DNA of 64,000 nucleotides from Neorhizobium galegae bv. orientalis str. HAMBI 540 (lineage in GTDB: Bacteria; Pseudomonadota; Alphaproteobacteria; Rhizobiales; Rhizobiaceae). Shown piece after piece: positions 45,337 to 55,855 of this stretch. The notes beneath the pieces are model-generated. The model did no database searches, was not told the origin of the DNA, and saw only the letters and a program-made list of their open reading frames with translations. The stretch spans positions 2,356,001-2,420,000 of the forward strand of contig NZ_HG938353.1 of assembly GCF_000731315.1 (NCBI RefSeq), in the 5' to 3' direction. The stretch's first letter is position 1; each line of letters opens with the position of its first letter. Made by a program: the position numbers and the translations under genes.

Positions 45337-46260
45337 ATGCACGCCAGTATCCTGAAATATTTCGTCGAAGTCGCGCGCGCCGGCTCGATCCGCAAGGCCT
45401 CCGAAGAGCTGCATGTGGCGACCTCCGCTGTCAGCCGCCAAATCCGCAAGCTTGAGGACGAGCTCGGCACGCCGCTGTTCGAACGGTTCTCCGATGGCCT
45501 GCGCCTCACCTCCGCCGGCAAGGTGGTGCTGAAGCACGCCAAGGAGACTATTCATCACTACGAGATCATGAAATCCGATCTCGGCGACTTGCAGGGCAAG
45601 CGCACCGGCCGCGTCCACATCGCCTGCCTCGACAGTCTGGCCGTGCAGTTCATGCCGGAATTCGTGATGGGATTTCATCGCAAGAACCCCGCCGTCGACT
45701 TCCGCATCCGCGCCGACAACTTCAACAACATCTTCCATTTCGTTGCCGACGGCGACTGCGATATCGGCATCACCTTCGATCTCGCCCGGCCACACGATAT
45801 CAAGCTGGTCCACGGCGTGCGCATGCCGCTGATGGTCATGGTCGCAAAACACCATCCGCTGGCCCGCCAGAAAAGCGCCACCCTGCAGGAATGCGCCCAG
45901 TTCAAGCTGCTGCTGCAGCTCGACAACGAGGTGATGAGCTCGATGATCGCTGTCGAACTCGCCTCGCTCGATCGCGTCGGGCGAACCCTTGTCGCTACCA
46001 ACAACCAGATGATGCTGAAGCCGCTGATCCTATCGGGCGAAGGTGTGGCCTTCTTCACCCCGCTCGGCCTTCTGAAGGAGTTGAAGGCCGGCGACGTGGT
46101 CGCCCTGCCGATCGCCGGCTCCCGCCTGCAGAACATGGAGGTCGGCATCGTCGCACCCCATAACCGGCAGCTTACCCACGCCACCGAAGCCGTGATCGAG
46201 GCGCTCAGCGTCGATCTCGAAAAGTTCAGCAACCAGATCGCGGAGGTCATCAAGCGGTGA
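45337..46260 (+). CDS. LysR-family transcriptional regulator
   Basis: This 307-residue regulator has an N-terminal winged HTH (residues 3-62: ILKYFVEVARAGSIRKASEELHVATSAVSRQIRKLE) and a periplasmic-binding-like effector domain. GGGGG lies six bases before ATG 45337 but touches the ATG at 45331, so the later start is favoured. It lies inside the catabolic operon and overlaps the amidohydrolase gene (GTGA), so it is probably autoregulated with the pathway. Confidence 0.9.
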   Translation: MHASILKYFVEVARAGSIRKASEELHVATSAVSRQIRKLEDELGTPLFERFSDGLRLTSAGKVVLKHAKETIHHYEIMKSDLGDLQGKRTGRVHIACLDSLAVQFMPEFVMGFHRKNPAVDFRIRADNFNNIFHFVADGDCDIGITFDLARPHDIKLVHGVRMPLMVMVAKHHPLARQKSATLQECAQFKLLLQLDNEVMSSMIAVELASLDRVGRTLVATNNQMMLKPLILSGEGVAFFTPLGLLKELKAGDVVALPIAGSRLQNMEVGIVAPHNRQLTHATEAVIEALSVDLEKFSNQIAEVIKR

Positions 46261-47660
46261 CATCAAACGAGGACACGCGTTTCCTGCCGCATCCGGGCCA
46301 TGAAAAAGCCCTGCGCGGCGACGCGGCGCAAGCTGCCCTTCCCGCCTTGGCCTCGGCCATTCCACTTGCCGGCGGCGAGCTGCTTCTGCCGATGCCGGTC
46401 AACGCCCATGACCACGGCTACGGCATCCGCACGCTCGATTTCGGCAGCCTCGACGACGCGCTGGAAAGCTGGATCCCGACGATGCGGCTGCGGCCCCGCA
46501 CCGATGCCTATCTCGAAGCCCTCGTCGCCTTCGGACGCCTCGCAAAAACCGGCGTCGCCGCGACCATCCACTGCCACAATTCCCTGAATGCGGCCCGCAT
46601 GGTCGATGAAGCCCTGGAGGTGATCCGGGCGGCAAAGGATGTCGGCATCCGCCTCGGCCTCTCCTGCCCGCTCCTCGACCGCGACGCCTGGGCTTATGAC
46701 GGTGGCCCTGAACGGTTGAAGCCGTTCCTGAGCCCCGCGGACTGGGAAGCCCTTTCTCCCCTAGCGCCCCGCTATGCGCCCTTCAAGGATCAGCTCGCCG
46801 CCGCCGATGCCGTCGCGGCAGCGAATTTCAATCCGCTGGTCGATGTCCAATACGGCCCGATTGGCCCGCAATGGTGCTCGAACGCCCTGCTCGAAGCGAT
46901 CGCCGAGGCCTCCGCCGCCAACGATCGCCGTATCCACATGCACCTGCTCGAAAGCCCACGACAGAGAGCATGGCTGGACCGTCGCTTCCCGCAGGGCATC
47001 GTCCGCTATCTCGACGAGATCGGCTTCCTCTCGTCGCGCCTGGCGGTCGCCCACGGCGTTCAGCTCCGGCCGGACGAATACGAACTGCTGGCCGAGCGCG
47101 GCGTCCAGCTCGTCTCCAATCCCTCCGCCAACCTGCGCCTGCGCTCCGGCACCGCGCCGCTCGCGGATGCCGTTAAGCGCGGCCTCCGCTTCGGCATCGG
47201 GCTCGACGGCAGCGCCTTCGACGACGACCAGGATCTCTGGCGCGAAATGCGGCTTCTTTATTTCCTGCATGGAGGCCGCGAATTGGAGCGAAGCTTTACT
47301 GCAGCCCGTATTTTCGACGCAGCAATCCAGACCGGCGCGACTGTCGTCAACGCCCCGCTCGGAGAGGATTTTACGGTGATCAACTACGGCGCTCTGATCG
47401 CCGACAGCATCTTCGACGATCTCGATGAGGCGGAAGTGCTCCTCAACCGCATGTCCGCCGCTCATGCCAAGGCCGTCTATGTCGCCGGCCAGCCGGTCAT
47501 GCGGGACGGCAGGCTCGTGAATGTCGATTTCGATGCGGCTCGCAAGGAACTGCTGGCTCAGGCTCGAGCCGACCTGCCGCGCCTGACCATCGAACGCGAA
47601 AGATGCGGCAAGCTGATCGCCGCCACCCGCGCCTATTACGGAAGCTGGACCAGCGCTTAG
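46257..47660 (+). CDS. Amidohydrolase-superfamily metal-dependent hydrolase/deaminase
   Basis: This 467-residue TIM-barrel hydrolase begins with GTG overlapping the LysR stop. Metal ligands are visible as HDH in MPVNAHDHGYG, His in IHMHLLES, His in AVAHGVQL and Asp in IGLDGSAFDDDQDLWREM. These match the cytosine deaminase/TrzN-AtzA group that removes amino or other groups from heterocycles. It suggests the pathway substrate is a nitrogen heterocycle or an amide. The stop overlaps that of the convergent ferredoxin gene. Confidence 0.85.
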   Translation: MTSNEDTRFLPHPGHEKALRGDAAQAALPALASAIPLAGGELLLPMPVNAHDHGYGIRTLDFGSLDDALESWIPTMRLRPRTDAYLEALVAFGRLAKTGVAATIHCHNSLNAARMVDEALEVIRAAKDVGIRLGLSCPLLDRDAWAYDGGPERLKPFLSPADWEALSPLAPRYAPFKDQLAAADAVAAANFNPLVDVQYGPIGPQWCSNALLEAIAEASAANDRRIHMHLLESPRQRAWLDRRFPQGIVRYLDEIGFLSSRLAVAHGVQLRPDEYELLAERGVQLVSNPSANLRLRSGTAPLADAVKRGLRFGIGLDGSAFDDDQDLWREMRLLYFLHGGRELERSFTAARIFDAAIQTGATVVNAPLGEDFTVINYGALIADSIFDDLDEAEVLLNRMSAAHAKAVYVAGQPVMRDGRLVNVDFDAARKELLAQARADLPRLTIERERCGKLIAATRAYYGSWTSA

Positions 47661-47995
47661 TGAGCCGCCTCGCGCACGGGCGCCGATGTCACTACCGGGT
47701 GATCGATATTCCGCGTCCGGCTTTTGTCCCAGCCGCCGGGTGATCCCAACCCGGTGACGTCGGCTCCGAAATAATCCCGGTTGACCGGAATGAACGCCAT
47801 CTGCGCCTCGTTCGCCTCCTCGTCATAGGCGATCGCATCCACCGGACAGATGGAGAGACAAAGGCCGCAATTGATGCACTCGTCCGGATGGATATAGAAC
47901 ATCCGCCCACCCTCGTAGATGCAGTCGACGGGACAGGCCGCGGTGCAGGCGCCGTCCTTCACGTCGATACAGGGTTCGGTGATGATATAGGCCAT
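47657..47995 (-). CDS. Ferredoxin of the two-cluster (7Fe/8Fe) type
   Basis: This 112-residue soluble electron carrier has a first cluster motif with Cys9, Cys17, Cys21 and Cys25 in an irregular C-x7-C-x3-CP-x2-C arrangement, as in 7Fe ferredoxins. The second is a regular CINCGLCLSICP. A ~45-residue C-terminal tail follows, as in FdxA-type proteins. It converges on the amidohydrolase gene with overlapping stops. It may serve the FAD oxidoreductase of the same locus, but its own promoter is separate. Confidence 0.9.
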   Translation of the reverse strand: MAYIITEPCIDVKDGACTAACPVDCIYEGGRMFYIHPDECINCGLCLSICPVDAIAYDEEANEAQMAFIPVNRDYFGADVTGLGSPGGWDKSRTRNIDHPVVTSAPVREAAH

Positions 47996-48187
47996 CTGAT
48001 CGTTTGCCTCTCATTGCATCCGCAGCACTATCCCAAACCTTGGCGTTGCTGAAAAGCAGCATATTTCGCCGCAAGAGTTCGAATTTCGGCAACGCTCGGA
48101 TGTTTCTCTCCCGATTGATGCTTCCTTGCTCTGGCGGCTTTCCCTACAATCCCGCCAGTTCTTTTCAATCCTTAAAATGAGGTTTTC

Positions 48188-49990
48188 ATGACCGCCCTCA
48201 CCCGCTTCTCCGTCCAGCCCCTGTCAACCATGACCCGCCGTCTCGCCGATGTCGCCTCGGCCCGTCGCGACCCCGATCTGGTCATCCAGGGTGCACGCGT
48301 CCTCTCCACCTATTCGGAGCGCATTCTCGAGGGTCGCGAAGTCTGGATCTCCGGCGGTCGCATCGCAGCCGTCAAATCGGCCGGCAGCTACCGGAACGGC
48401 TCGGCAAAGCTCTACGACGCCAAAGGCGGCATCATCGCGCCCGGCCTCGTCGATCCGCATATCCATATCGAATCCTCGATGGTAACGGCCTGCGCCTATG
48501 CCGAAGCGGCACTCCTCAACGGCACCACGACGATCTTCTGCGACAGCCACGAGATCGGCAATGTCATGGACGTCGCGGGCGTCGAGGCCATGCTCGAAGA
48601 TGCCCGACTTGCCCCTCTGTCGATCTTCCTCACTGTGCCCAGCACCGTGCCCGCGACATCTCCGGAACTCGAAACCGCCGGCGGCGATCTGACACCCGCC
48701 AAGATCGCCGCGCTCTTCGACAAATGGCCGGAAGCGGTGGCGCTCGGCGAAAAGATGGATTTCGTCCCCGTCGCCATGGGCGACGAGCGCAGCCATGCGA
48801 TCCTTGCCGCAGCGCTCCAGCGCGGCCGGCCGGTTTCCGGCCACGTCTACGGCCGGGAATTCGTCGCGGCCTATGCCGCGTCCGGCGTCACCGATACCCA
48901 TGAGGCGATCGACCGCGACATCGCCGACGACCTGCTCGAAGCGGGCGTCTGGCTCTTCCTGCGCGGCGGTCCGCCGACGACGCCGTGGCATTCGCTGCCG
49001 CATGCGATCAAGACGATCACCGAACTCGGCGCCTCGCATAAACGCGTCGCGGTCTGCACCGATGATCGCGACGCCGAGGACCTGCTCGCCTTCGGGCTCG
49101 ACTGGGTGACACGCGAGGCTGTCAAGGCCGGCATGACGCCGGAACAGGCCTGGGCGATGGGCTCACTGCACGGCGCGACCCGTTTCGGCATGGAAGGCGA
49201 GATCGGCGGCATGGGCGGCGGACGGAGGGCGGACCTCGTGCTTCTGACCGACGACCTGAAGCCGGTCAGCACCTGGTACGGCGGCGAACTGGTGGTCGAC
49301 AACCGCAAGATCACGCCAATCCTGGATGAAGCGCTTTCAAAACCCTATCGCTATCCGGAGGCCGCCTACCACACCGTCAAGCTGCCGAAAAACCTGAAAC
49401 TGGCGCCCGATCTTCCCGTCGACACCGTCACTGCCCATACGATCCGCACGGAGCTTCCCGGCATCACGCTCGGCCATCTCACGGTGACGCTCGAACCCGC
49501 CGACCGCTGGCAGACTCATTTCGACCGTCACGACCTCTGCTTCGTCACCGTCGTCGAGCGGCACGGCAAATCGTCCGGCAATGTCGCACATGGGTTGCTC
49601 AACGGTTTCGGCCTGAAAAAGGGCGCCGTCGCCTCCTCCGTCGGCCATGACAGCCACAACATCATCGTCGCCGGCACCAATGAGCTCGACATGCAGCTGG
49701 CGCTGGATGCGATCGAGGAAAAACAGGGCGGCGTCTGCGTTGTCATGGATGGCAAGGTTACGGCGATGGTGCCGCTGCCGATCGCCGGCCTGCTCTCCGA
49801 CAAACGCGTCCACGAGGTCGCCGGCGAGGTGAAGGCCCTCAAGCTCGAATGGGAAAAGGCCGGCTGCACCATCGCCTATATGGGCTTCAACCTCATCCCG
49901 CTGTCGGTCATCCCGGAAATCCGCATCACCGACAAGGGACTTGTCCTGGTGCCGGAAATGGTGATCTCACCGCTCTTCGAAAAAGCCTGA
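48188..49990 (+). CDS. ade: Adenine deaminase
   Basis: This 600-residue amidohydrolase deaminates adenine to hypoxanthine in purine salvage. The metal-binding HIH is in [13 protein letters not shown], and [11 protein letters not shown] is the family-specific block. [16 protein letters not shown] supplies a further His, [11 protein letters not shown] the catalytic Asp, and [15 protein letters not shown] is the C-terminal signature. The length is normal for Ade. TGAGG lies upstream of the ATG at 48188. It is a single-gene unit facing the M20 peptidase gene. Confidence 0.9.
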   Translation: MTALTRFSVQPLSTMTRRLADVASARRDPDLVIQGARVLSTYSERILEGREVWISGGRIAAVKSAGSYRNGSAKLYDAKGGIIAPGLVDPHIHIESSMVTACAYAEAALLNGTTTIFCDSHEIGNVMDVAGVEAMLEDARLAPLSIFLTVPSTVPATSPELETAGGDLTPAKIAALFDKWPEAVALGEKMDFVPVAMGDERSHAILAAALQRGRPVSGHVYGREFVAAYAASGVTDTHEAIDRDIADDLLEAGVWLFLRGGPPTTPWHSLPHAIKTITELGASHKRVAVCTDDRDAEDLLAFGLDWVTREAVKAGMTPEQAWAMGSLHGATRFGMEGEIGGMGGGRRADLVLLTDDLKPVSTWYGGELVVDNRKITPILDEALSKPYRYPEAAYHTVKLPKNLKLAPDLPVDTVTAHTIRTELPGITLGHLTVTLEPADRWQTHFDRHDLCFVTVVERHGKSSGNVAHGLLNGFGLKKGAVASSVGHDSHNIIVAGTNELDMQLALDAIEEKQGGVCVVMDGKVTAMVPLPIAGLLSDKRVHEVAGEVKALKLEWEKAGCTIAYMGFNLIPLSVIPEIRITDKGLVLVPEMVISPLFEKA

Positions 49991-50015
49991 GCGGCGGCAG
50001 GATCAATCGGTCAGG

Positions 50016-51413
50016 TCACTCGGCAAGTTCGGCGAGAATACGCACCCAGGAGCGGATGCCCTTGTGGAAGCTCGACAGGTCGTATTTCTCGTTCGGGCTG
50101 TGAACGCGGTTGTCGAAACGGGCGAAGCCGACAAGCAACGCGTCGCAGCCGAGCCGGCGCTTGAACTCGCCGATGATCGGGATCGAGCCGCCGGTTCCGG
50201 CAAGTGCCGCCTCGCATTCCCATTCGGCGGAAAGTGCGGCTAACGTCTTCGTCAGGAACGGGCTTTCGATCGGCATCACGGTCGCCGGCGCCAGGCCGAA
50301 ATCCTTGAACGTCACCGAGCAGTCGGCCGGAATGCGCGCCGCGACATGCGCCTTGAAGGCATCTCGGATCTTTTCCGGCACTTGGCCCTCGACCAGGCGG
50401 AACGAGATCTTGGCGGTCGCCTTGGCCGGGATGACCGTCTTAAAGCCCTCGCCGGTATAGCCGCCGCTCATGCCGTTGATCTCGCAGCTCGGCCGTGCCC
50501 AGACCTGTTCGAGGACGGACCGGCCCGCTTCACCCGCGGGGATCGTGAGCCCGATATCGGCGAGAAAGCCCTTTTCGTCGAACGGCAGCCGCTGCCACTG
50601 CGCCTTGATGGCTTCCGGCAGTTCCTTGACGCCGTCGTAAAAGCCCTCGACCGCCACGCCGCCATCCGGCGTCCTGAGGCTCGACACGACATCCGACAGC
50701 ACCTGCAGCGCGTTGCGGGCGGCATTGCCAAACATACCGGAATGCAGGTCCCGGTCGGCGCAGGCGATCTCGACTTCGGTGCTGTAGAGCCCGCGCAGCA
50801 TCGTGGTGACTGCCGGCGTCTCCCGGTCCCACATGTCGGTGTCGCAGACATAGACCATGTCGGCCTTCAGCTCTTCGGCGGTCGCATCGAGGAACGGCGC
50901 AAGGCTCGGGCTGCCTGCCTCCTCCTCGCCTTCGAAAAGAATGCTGACCTGCACCGGCAGCTTGCCGGTCACCGCCTTCCAGGCACGGCAGGCCTCGACG
51001 AAGGTCATCATCTGGCCCTTGTCGTCCGAAGCGCCGCGCGCGACGATCGCGGTGTCGCCGTTCGGCAACGGTTCCAGCCGCGGCTCGAACGGATCGCTGG
51101 TCCAGAGCGCCAGCGGATCGACCGGCTGGACGTCGTAATGCCCGTAGAACAGCAGATGCGGCCCGGCTGCATCCTTCTGGTGCGCGACGACCATCGGATG
51201 GCCCGTGGTCGGCCGGATGGACGCATCGAAGCCGATCGAGTCGAGGTCGCGGCTCAGCCACTCGGCGGCCGCCTTGCACTGATCGCGATAGCCGGGATCG
51301 GTAGAGATGCTCGGAATGCGGATCAGATCAAAGAGGCGCTGGAGGCTCTTGTCGATATCGGCATCGACGAGAGCCAGCACGGCATCGATCTGGTCTTCGG
51401 GTATTCTCGGCAT
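50016..51413 (-). CDS. M20-family metallopeptidase (dipeptidase)
   Basis: This 465-residue cytosolic di-zinc peptidase has metal ligands in LLFYGHYDVQP (His, catalytic Asp), DDKGQMM, EGEEEAGSPSL (catalytic Glu pair) and VCDTDMWD, with a dimerisation lid between residues ~210 and 370. The family includes carnosinase-like dipeptidases and acyl-amino-acid hydrolases, and the substrate is unassigned. AAGGAG precedes the ATG. It converges on adenine deaminase across 25 bases. Confidence 0.88.
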   Translation of the reverse strand: MPRIPEDQIDAVLALVDADIDKSLQRLFDLIRIPSISTDPGYRDQCKAAAEWLSRDLDSIGFDASIRPTTGHPMVVAHQKDAAGPHLLFYGHYDVQPVDPLALWTSDPFEPRLEPLPNGDTAIVARGASDDKGQMMTFVEACRAWKAVTGKLPVQVSILFEGEEEAGSPSLAPFLDATAEELKADMVYVCDTDMWDRETPAVTTMLRGLYSTEVEIACADRDLHSGMFGNAARNALQVLSDVVSSLRTPDGGVAVEGFYDGVKELPEAIKAQWQRLPFDEKGFLADIGLTIPAGEAGRSVLEQVWARPSCEINGMSGGYTGEGFKTVIPAKATAKISFRLVEGQVPEKIRDAFKAHVAARIPADCSVTFKDFGLAPATVMPIESPFLTKTLAALSAEWECEAALAGTGGSIPIIGEFKRRLGCDALLVGFARFDNRVHSPNEKYDLSSFHKGIRSWVRILAELAE

Positions 51414-51500
51414 CTTGCACTCCTTGCCCGTTCGGTGTTCCGGATCAAGGATGTACCATTGTTTTCAACGACACCGGAAGCCTCCGGCGCCGTCAGTCAC

Positions 51501-52358
51501 CTAATTTGCAGACCGGAAATCGAGCCCAATGTCGAGCGTCGGCGCGCTATGCGTGATCCACCCGACGGAGAGCAGATCGACGCCCGAGGCGGCCACGGCT
51601 GCGGCCGTCGCCGGCGTGATCCCGCCGGACGCTTCGGTGATCGCCCGGCCCGCGACGATGCCGACGGCCTCGCGAAGCTGGTCCGGCGTCATGTTGTCGA
51701 GCAACACCGCATCGACGCCGACCTCCATGGCTTCGTGAAGCTGGTCGAGCGTATCCACCTCCACCTCGATCTTGACCATATGCCCAACGCCCGCCTTGGC
51801 GCGGCGGATGGATTCGGCGATGCCGCCGGCAATCGCCACGTGATTGTCCTTGATCAGCACCGCGTCATAGAGCGCAAAGCGATGGTTCATGCCACCGCCG
51901 GCGCGCACCGCGTATTTCTCCAGCGCCCGAAGCCCCGGCGTCGTCTTGCGGGTGCAGACGACGGAAGCCCTGGTGCCTTCGATCGCCGCGACGATGCCGG
52001 CCGTGACGCTGGCGATGCCGGAGAGATGGCCGAGGAAATTGAGCGCCGTCCGTTCGCCGGTCAGAAGGCCGCGGGACGGACCTTCGATCGTCGCGATCAC
52101 GTCACCCGGCTTCACCGCCCCCCCATCCTCGATATGACGGGTCATGACGATCTTCGGATCGACGAGCTGGAAGGCGAGCTCGGCCGCATCAAGGCCGGCG
52201 ATGACGCCGTGCTTGCGGGCCGCCATGACAACCGTCGAGCGGTGACCGGCCGGAATGACTGCCGTGGACGTGATGTCACCGGCCAGGCCGAGGTCTTCCA
52301 GAAGTGCGGCGCGCACCGGCGGTTCGACGAGAAGTCGCGGAAGGGCGGCAAGGGTCAT
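51501..52358 (-). CDS. nadC: Nicotinate-nucleotide pyrophosphorylase (quinolinate phosphoribosyltransferase)
   Basis: NadC converts quinolinate and PRPP to nicotinate mononucleotide. The 285-residue protein has EDLGLAGDITSTAVIP near the start, then LNFLGHLSGIASVTAGIV and TRKTTPGLRALEKYAVRAGGG (Arg/Lys for quinolinate). EVEVDTLDQLHEAMEVGVDAVLLDNM and EASGGI are the C-terminal substrate loops. It lies three bases after nadB as last gene of nadABC. Confidence 0.95.
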   Translation of the reverse strand: MTLAALPRLLVEPPVRAALLEDLGLAGDITSTAVIPAGHRSTVVMAARKHGVIAGLDAAELAFQLVDPKIVMTRHIEDGGAVKPGDVIATIEGPSRGLLTGERTALNFLGHLSGIASVTAGIVAAIEGTRASVVCTRKTTPGLRALEKYAVRAGGGMNHRFALYDAVLIKDNHVAIAGGIAESIRRAKAGVGHMVKIEVEVDTLDQLHEAMEVGVDAVLLDNMTPDQLREAVGIVAGRAITEASGGITPATAAAVAASGVDLLSVGWITHSAPTLDIGLDFRSAN

Positions 52359-52361
52359 GTG

Positions 52362-53903
52362 TCAGGCACTCCGGGCAAGGGGATGGGAGGTGGTCGCGCG
52401 GGCGATTTCCAGCGCGTCGGCAAGGCGCATCTGCCGCCGTTCCGCATAGGCGAGTTTCAACGGGAAATCGGTGCGGGCATGCGCGCCGCGGGATTCCTTT
52501 CGCAGCGACGCGAAAACAGCAATCAGCAACGCGACGATCGCCGGATCGGCGGCCGATCCTTCGATTTCGACGAGCGGCAGCAGGCTTGCGATCGCACCAT
52601 GAATGGCACCGGCGTTTCTGAGGACGCCGAGATGCCGCGATACGATCGGCCGCACGGCGGAAATATCCGCCGACACCGGCAGCTCGGCATCAGTGACCTG
52701 ATGAGGTATTCCGGCGGACGTTGCCGAGAGATCTAGCGCGGCCCGCATGCCCATGACGGCCGCTTCGAGCAGAGAGTTGCTGGCCAGCCGGTTGGCACCA
52801 TGGAGACCGGTCGAGGCCGCCTCGCCGACCACCCAGAGACCGGGCACAGAACTGCGGCCATTCGCGTCCGTCGCCACCCCGCCCATATGGTAATGAACAG
52901 CGGGACGAACCGGAATGAGGTCGGAATTGGGATCGACACTCGCTTCCCGGCAGAGGGCGTCGATCGCCGGAAACCGTCTGGAGAACCCGTTTCCGAGCGC
53001 CGGCCGGGCATCGAGAAAGACACGCCCGCCGCGGGCGATCTCGGCACTGATGGCACGTGCCACGATATCCCGCGCAGCCAGTTCGGCGCCCGGTTCGCGG
53101 GCGAGAAAACGCTCGCCTCTTTCGTTGACCAGCACCGCGCCCTCGCCGCGCACCGCTTCACTCACCAGCGCCAGCGGCCGCCGAACCGAGTCGAGCGCCG
53201 TCGGGTGGAACTGCACGAATTCCATATCCGCGAGCACCGCGCCTGCTCGTGCAGCAAGCATCACGCCCTGCCCGAAATTGCCGGTCGGATTGGTGGTCGC
53301 ATCGTAAAGCCCGCCGAGGCCGCCGGTCGCCAGAACCACCCGCGAGGTCGGCAGGGTGACCGCGCCTTTCGCCGCCGCGCATAGCAGGCCGGACACCGCA
53401 TCGCCATCCGTCAGAAGCCGACGCACCTCGACGCCATCAAGCACCGTGATCGACGGTGTTGCGGAGACGGCCTCGACAAGAGCCCGGACGATTGCCGCGC
53501 CCGATCCGTCGCCCGCCACATGCACGATACGGCGGCGCGAATGGGCAGCCTCCAGGCCGAGCGAAAGCGAGCCATCGCCGGCCCGGTCGAAACGCACGCC
53601 GAATTTTTCCAGGATGGCGATGGCGTTCGGGGCTTCGTTCAGGATCGAAGCCGCGACAGTCGGATCACAAAGTCCGTCGCCGGCTGCGAGCGTATCGGCC
53701 AGATGCAGGTCCGCGCTGTCGTCGGGCCCGAGGCTTGCGGCAATGCCGCCCTGTGCCCAGGCGCTCGACGTTTCCGCACCCAAGGCGGCGCGGGTGATCA
53801 GGACGACGGGCTGCGGCGCCAAGGTCAGCGCCGTCACCAGCCCCGCCAGACCGCTGCCGACGATCGCAACGCGGCCGGCGAGATGGTCGAGGATCTCGGT
53901 CAT
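52362..53903 (-). CDS. nadB: L-aspartate oxidase
   Basis: NadB oxidises L-aspartate to iminoaspartate with FAD. The 513-residue protein has the Rossmann motif [18 protein letters not shown], then [13 protein letters not shown], a fumarate-reductase-like block [10 protein letters not shown], and [20 protein letters not shown]. The ATG at 53903 overlaps the nadA stop by four bases. The frame upstream to 54098 is antisense-phase through nadA and is not used. Confidence 0.94.
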   Translation of the reverse strand: MTEILDHLAGRVAIVGSGLAGLVTALTLAPQPVVLITRAALGAETSSAWAQGGIAASLGPDDSADLHLADTLAAGDGLCDPTVAASILNEAPNAIAILEKFGVRFDRAGDGSLSLGLEAAHSRRRIVHVAGDGSGAAIVRALVEAVSATPSITVLDGVEVRRLLTDGDAVSGLLCAAAKGAVTLPTSRVVLATGGLGGLYDATTNPTGNFGQGVMLAARAGAVLADMEFVQFHPTALDSVRRPLALVSEAVRGEGAVLVNERGERFLAREPGAELAARDIVARAISAEIARGGRVFLDARPALGNGFSRRFPAIDALCREASVDPNSDLIPVRPAVHYHMGGVATDANGRSSVPGLWVVGEAASTGLHGANRLASNSLLEAAVMGMRAALDLSATSAGIPHQVTDAELPVSADISAVRPIVSRHLGVLRNAGAIHGAIASLLPLVEIEGSAADPAIVALLIAVFASLRKESRGAHARTDFPLKLAYAERRQMRLADALEIARATTSHPLARSA

Positions 53904-54871
53904 ATGGCGAGCATCCTCTCGACGGCGCGGCGGGCGGCAACCGCGATCGACGGATCGACGGTCACCTCGTGCTGGTTTTCCTCCAGCGCCTTGCGGATGT
54001 TGGCGAGCGTGATGCGCTTCATGTGCGGGCAGAGATTGCAGGGCCGCACGAATTCCACGTCCGGGTGATGCACGGCGACATTGTCGCTCATCGAGCACTC
54101 GGTCAGAAGCACGACGCGGGCCGGCTTCTTTTGGCCGACATAATCGGACATGACAGCCGTGGAACCGGCGAAATCAGCTTCGGCCACCACTTCCGGCGGG
54201 CATTCCGGATGCGCCAGCACCACCACCCCCGGATGTGCCTCGCGCAGATCGCGGACATCCTTCGCGTTGAACAACTCATGCACCTCGCAATGGCCATGCC
54301 AGGCGATGATCTCGACATTGGTTTCCCGCGCCACGTTCTGGGCCAGGTATTCGTCCGGGATCATCAGCACTTTCGGAACGCCAAGCGATTCCACCACCTG
54401 CTTGGCATTGCCGGAGGTGCAGCAGATATCGGACGCCGCCTTCACCGCCGCGGAGGTGTTCACATAGGTGATGATCGGCACGCCCGGATGCGCCTGCCGC
54501 AGCAGCGCGATGTCTTCCGGCGTGATCGAATCCGCCAGCGAACAGCCCGCCGCCATGTCCGGGATCAGCACCGTCTTCCCCGGATTGAGCAGCTTTGCCG
54601 TCTCGGCCATGAAGTGGACGCCGGCGAGCACGATGACATCCGCATCCACGTCGATCGCCTTGCGGGCGAGCGCCAGACTGTCGCCGACGATATCCGCGAC
54701 GCCATGGAAGATTTCCGGCGTCTGATAGTTGTGGGCGAGGATGACAGCGTTGCGGGTGCGCTTGAGCTCCAGGATCGCTGCAACATCCGCCTCGTAGCTC
54801 ATCCATTCGGCCTTGGGGATGACGCGGCTGACACGATCGTAAAGCGAGGAAACCGAAAGCGGAGAATTCAT
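53900..54871 (-). CDS. nadA: Quinolinate synthase
   Basis: NadA condenses iminoaspartate and dihydroxyacetone phosphate to quinolinate using a [4Fe-4S] cluster. In this 323-residue protein the family's Cys residues stand in [20 protein letters not shown] and [14 protein letters not shown]. Substrate-site blocks [14 protein letters not shown] and VHFMAETAK are also present. AAGGAG precedes ATG 54871. First gene of nadABC, directly behind the palindromic operator. Confidence 0.95.
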   Translation of the reverse strand: MNSPLSVSSLYDRVSRVIPKAEWMSYEADVAAILELKRTRNAVILAHNYQTPEIFHGVADIVGDSLALARKAIDVDADVIVLAGVHFMAETAKLLNPGKTVLIPDMAAGCSLADSITPEDIALLRQAHPGVPIITYVNTSAAVKAASDICCTSGNAKQVVESLGVPKVLMIPDEYLAQNVARETNVEIIAWHGHCEVHELFNAKDVRDLREAHPGVVVLAHPECPPEVVAEADFAGSTAVMSDYVGQKKPARVVLLTECSMSDNVAVHHPDVEFVRPCNLCPHMKRITLANIRKALEENQHEVTVDPSIAVAARRAVERMLAI

Positions 54872-54884
54872 CAACAGCTCCTTT

Positions 54885-54933
54885 TATACTCGAAGTGAGT
54901 ATATCCGGCGCAAAGAGATATTCTCGATTCGAG
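54885..54933 (-). promoter_or_regulatory. Probable NadQ operators upstream of nadABC
   Basis: A perfect inverted repeat TATACTC-GAAGT-GAGTATA lies at 54885-54903, only 14 bases before the nadA start. A second, partly matching palindrome is centred on CTCGATTCGAG at 54923-54933. They fill the 68-base gap between nadA and the regulator gene, as expected for repression of nadABC. Confidence 0.65.
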
Positions 54934-54939
54934 TTTATG

Positions 54940-55842
54940 TCAATTGCGTGAAAGCGGAAGTTTTGAACCCGACAGCGCGCGCTCTTCGAGGACCGCGTGA
55001 CGGTATCGGAAGAGCTTGGCGGGCCGGCCGCCGGTCTCGCTGGTCGCCTCGCCAGTTTCCTCGATCAGTTCCTGCTGGTCGATCAGCCGGCGGAAGTTCG
55101 GCTTATGCAGGGTGAGGCCGGCCAGCGCCTCGACGGTGCGCTGCAATTGCGACAGCGTAAAACTCTCCGGCATCAGTTCGAAGACCACCGGACGGTATTT
55201 GATCTTGGCGCGCAACCGCGCGATCCCGGTCGCCAGGATGCGGCGGTGATCGGCAAACATGGAACGGCCAAAACTTCTTGCTGACGCGCAGCCCGCCTCG
55301 GTCACGAGGCCAGCCTCATACATCAGTTCATAACGCTGCAGGCCGAGATCCTCGTTCCAGGCGGCACCGTCAAGGCCGAAGGCAAAATCGACGCGGCGCT
55401 GGCGGTGTTCGCGGCGCGCCGTTTCCGAAGCGACCCAATCCTGCAGGCGGTCGGTGATGGCCGCCTGTATTTCCGGCCTCCCGCCGCGATGGTCCTCCCA
55501 GGGGAAATATTCATACCAGCCGTGCCAGCCGGGTTTTCCGGCACCGGGCGCTGCCTGTTCGCGAACGAGGCCGAGATAGCTGATCGAAATCGTCCGCCCC
55601 TCGGCATCCTCATGGGTCCGGTCGCGGTCAGCGAACGTATAGAGCTGTTCGAGATAACCGAGGGGATGGCCCGTCTGGTCGCCGACCCATTCGCGAAGCC
55701 CGGCCTGCAGGCTGCGATGGCCGAGCTCGAAAGGCCCGGACGGCAGCGCATCTCCCGAGCGTACCGTCATCACGCGCGGCTCGTCGCCGGTGACGGCGGA
55801 CAGAACCGCGATCAGTTCCGCATGGGCAAGTCCGATGGTCAA
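54940..55842 (-). CDS. nadQ: NadQ-like NAD biosynthesis regulator (Nudix-like domain plus winged helix)
   Basis: This 300-residue protein has an N-terminal Nudix-related domain (about 1-160, with a degenerate Nudix box). A C-terminal winged-helix part follows (about 210-290: FTLSQLQRTVEALAGLTLHKPNFRRLIDQQELIEETGE), as in the alphaproteobacterial NadQ/COG4111 group that represses nadABC. The start is TTG at 55842, supported by CCGGAG five bases upstream, and no in-frame ATG is near. It is encoded immediately upstream of nadABC on the same strand. The gene name is assigned from family and context. Confidence 0.8.
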   Translation of the reverse strand: MTIGLAHAELIAVLSAVTGDEPRVMTVRSGDALPSGPFELGHRSLQAGLREWVGDQTGHPLGYLEQLYTFADRDRTHEDAEGRTISISYLGLVREQAAPGAGKPGWHGWYEYFPWEDHRGGRPEIQAAITDRLQDWVASETARREHRQRRVDFAFGLDGAAWNEDLGLQRYELMYEAGLVTEAGCASARSFGRSMFADHRRILATGIARLRAKIKYRPVVFELMPESFTLSQLQRTVEALAGLTLHKPNFRRLIDQQELIEETGEATSETGGRPAKLFRYRHAVLEERALSGSKLPLSRN

Positions 55843-55855
55843 GCAAACTCCGGGT

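Noticed and set aside
50346..52736. 796-codon open frame on the plus strand
   Set aside because: It runs antisense through the M20 peptidase, nadC and part of nadB, and is low-complexity and Arg/Asp/Gly-rich.
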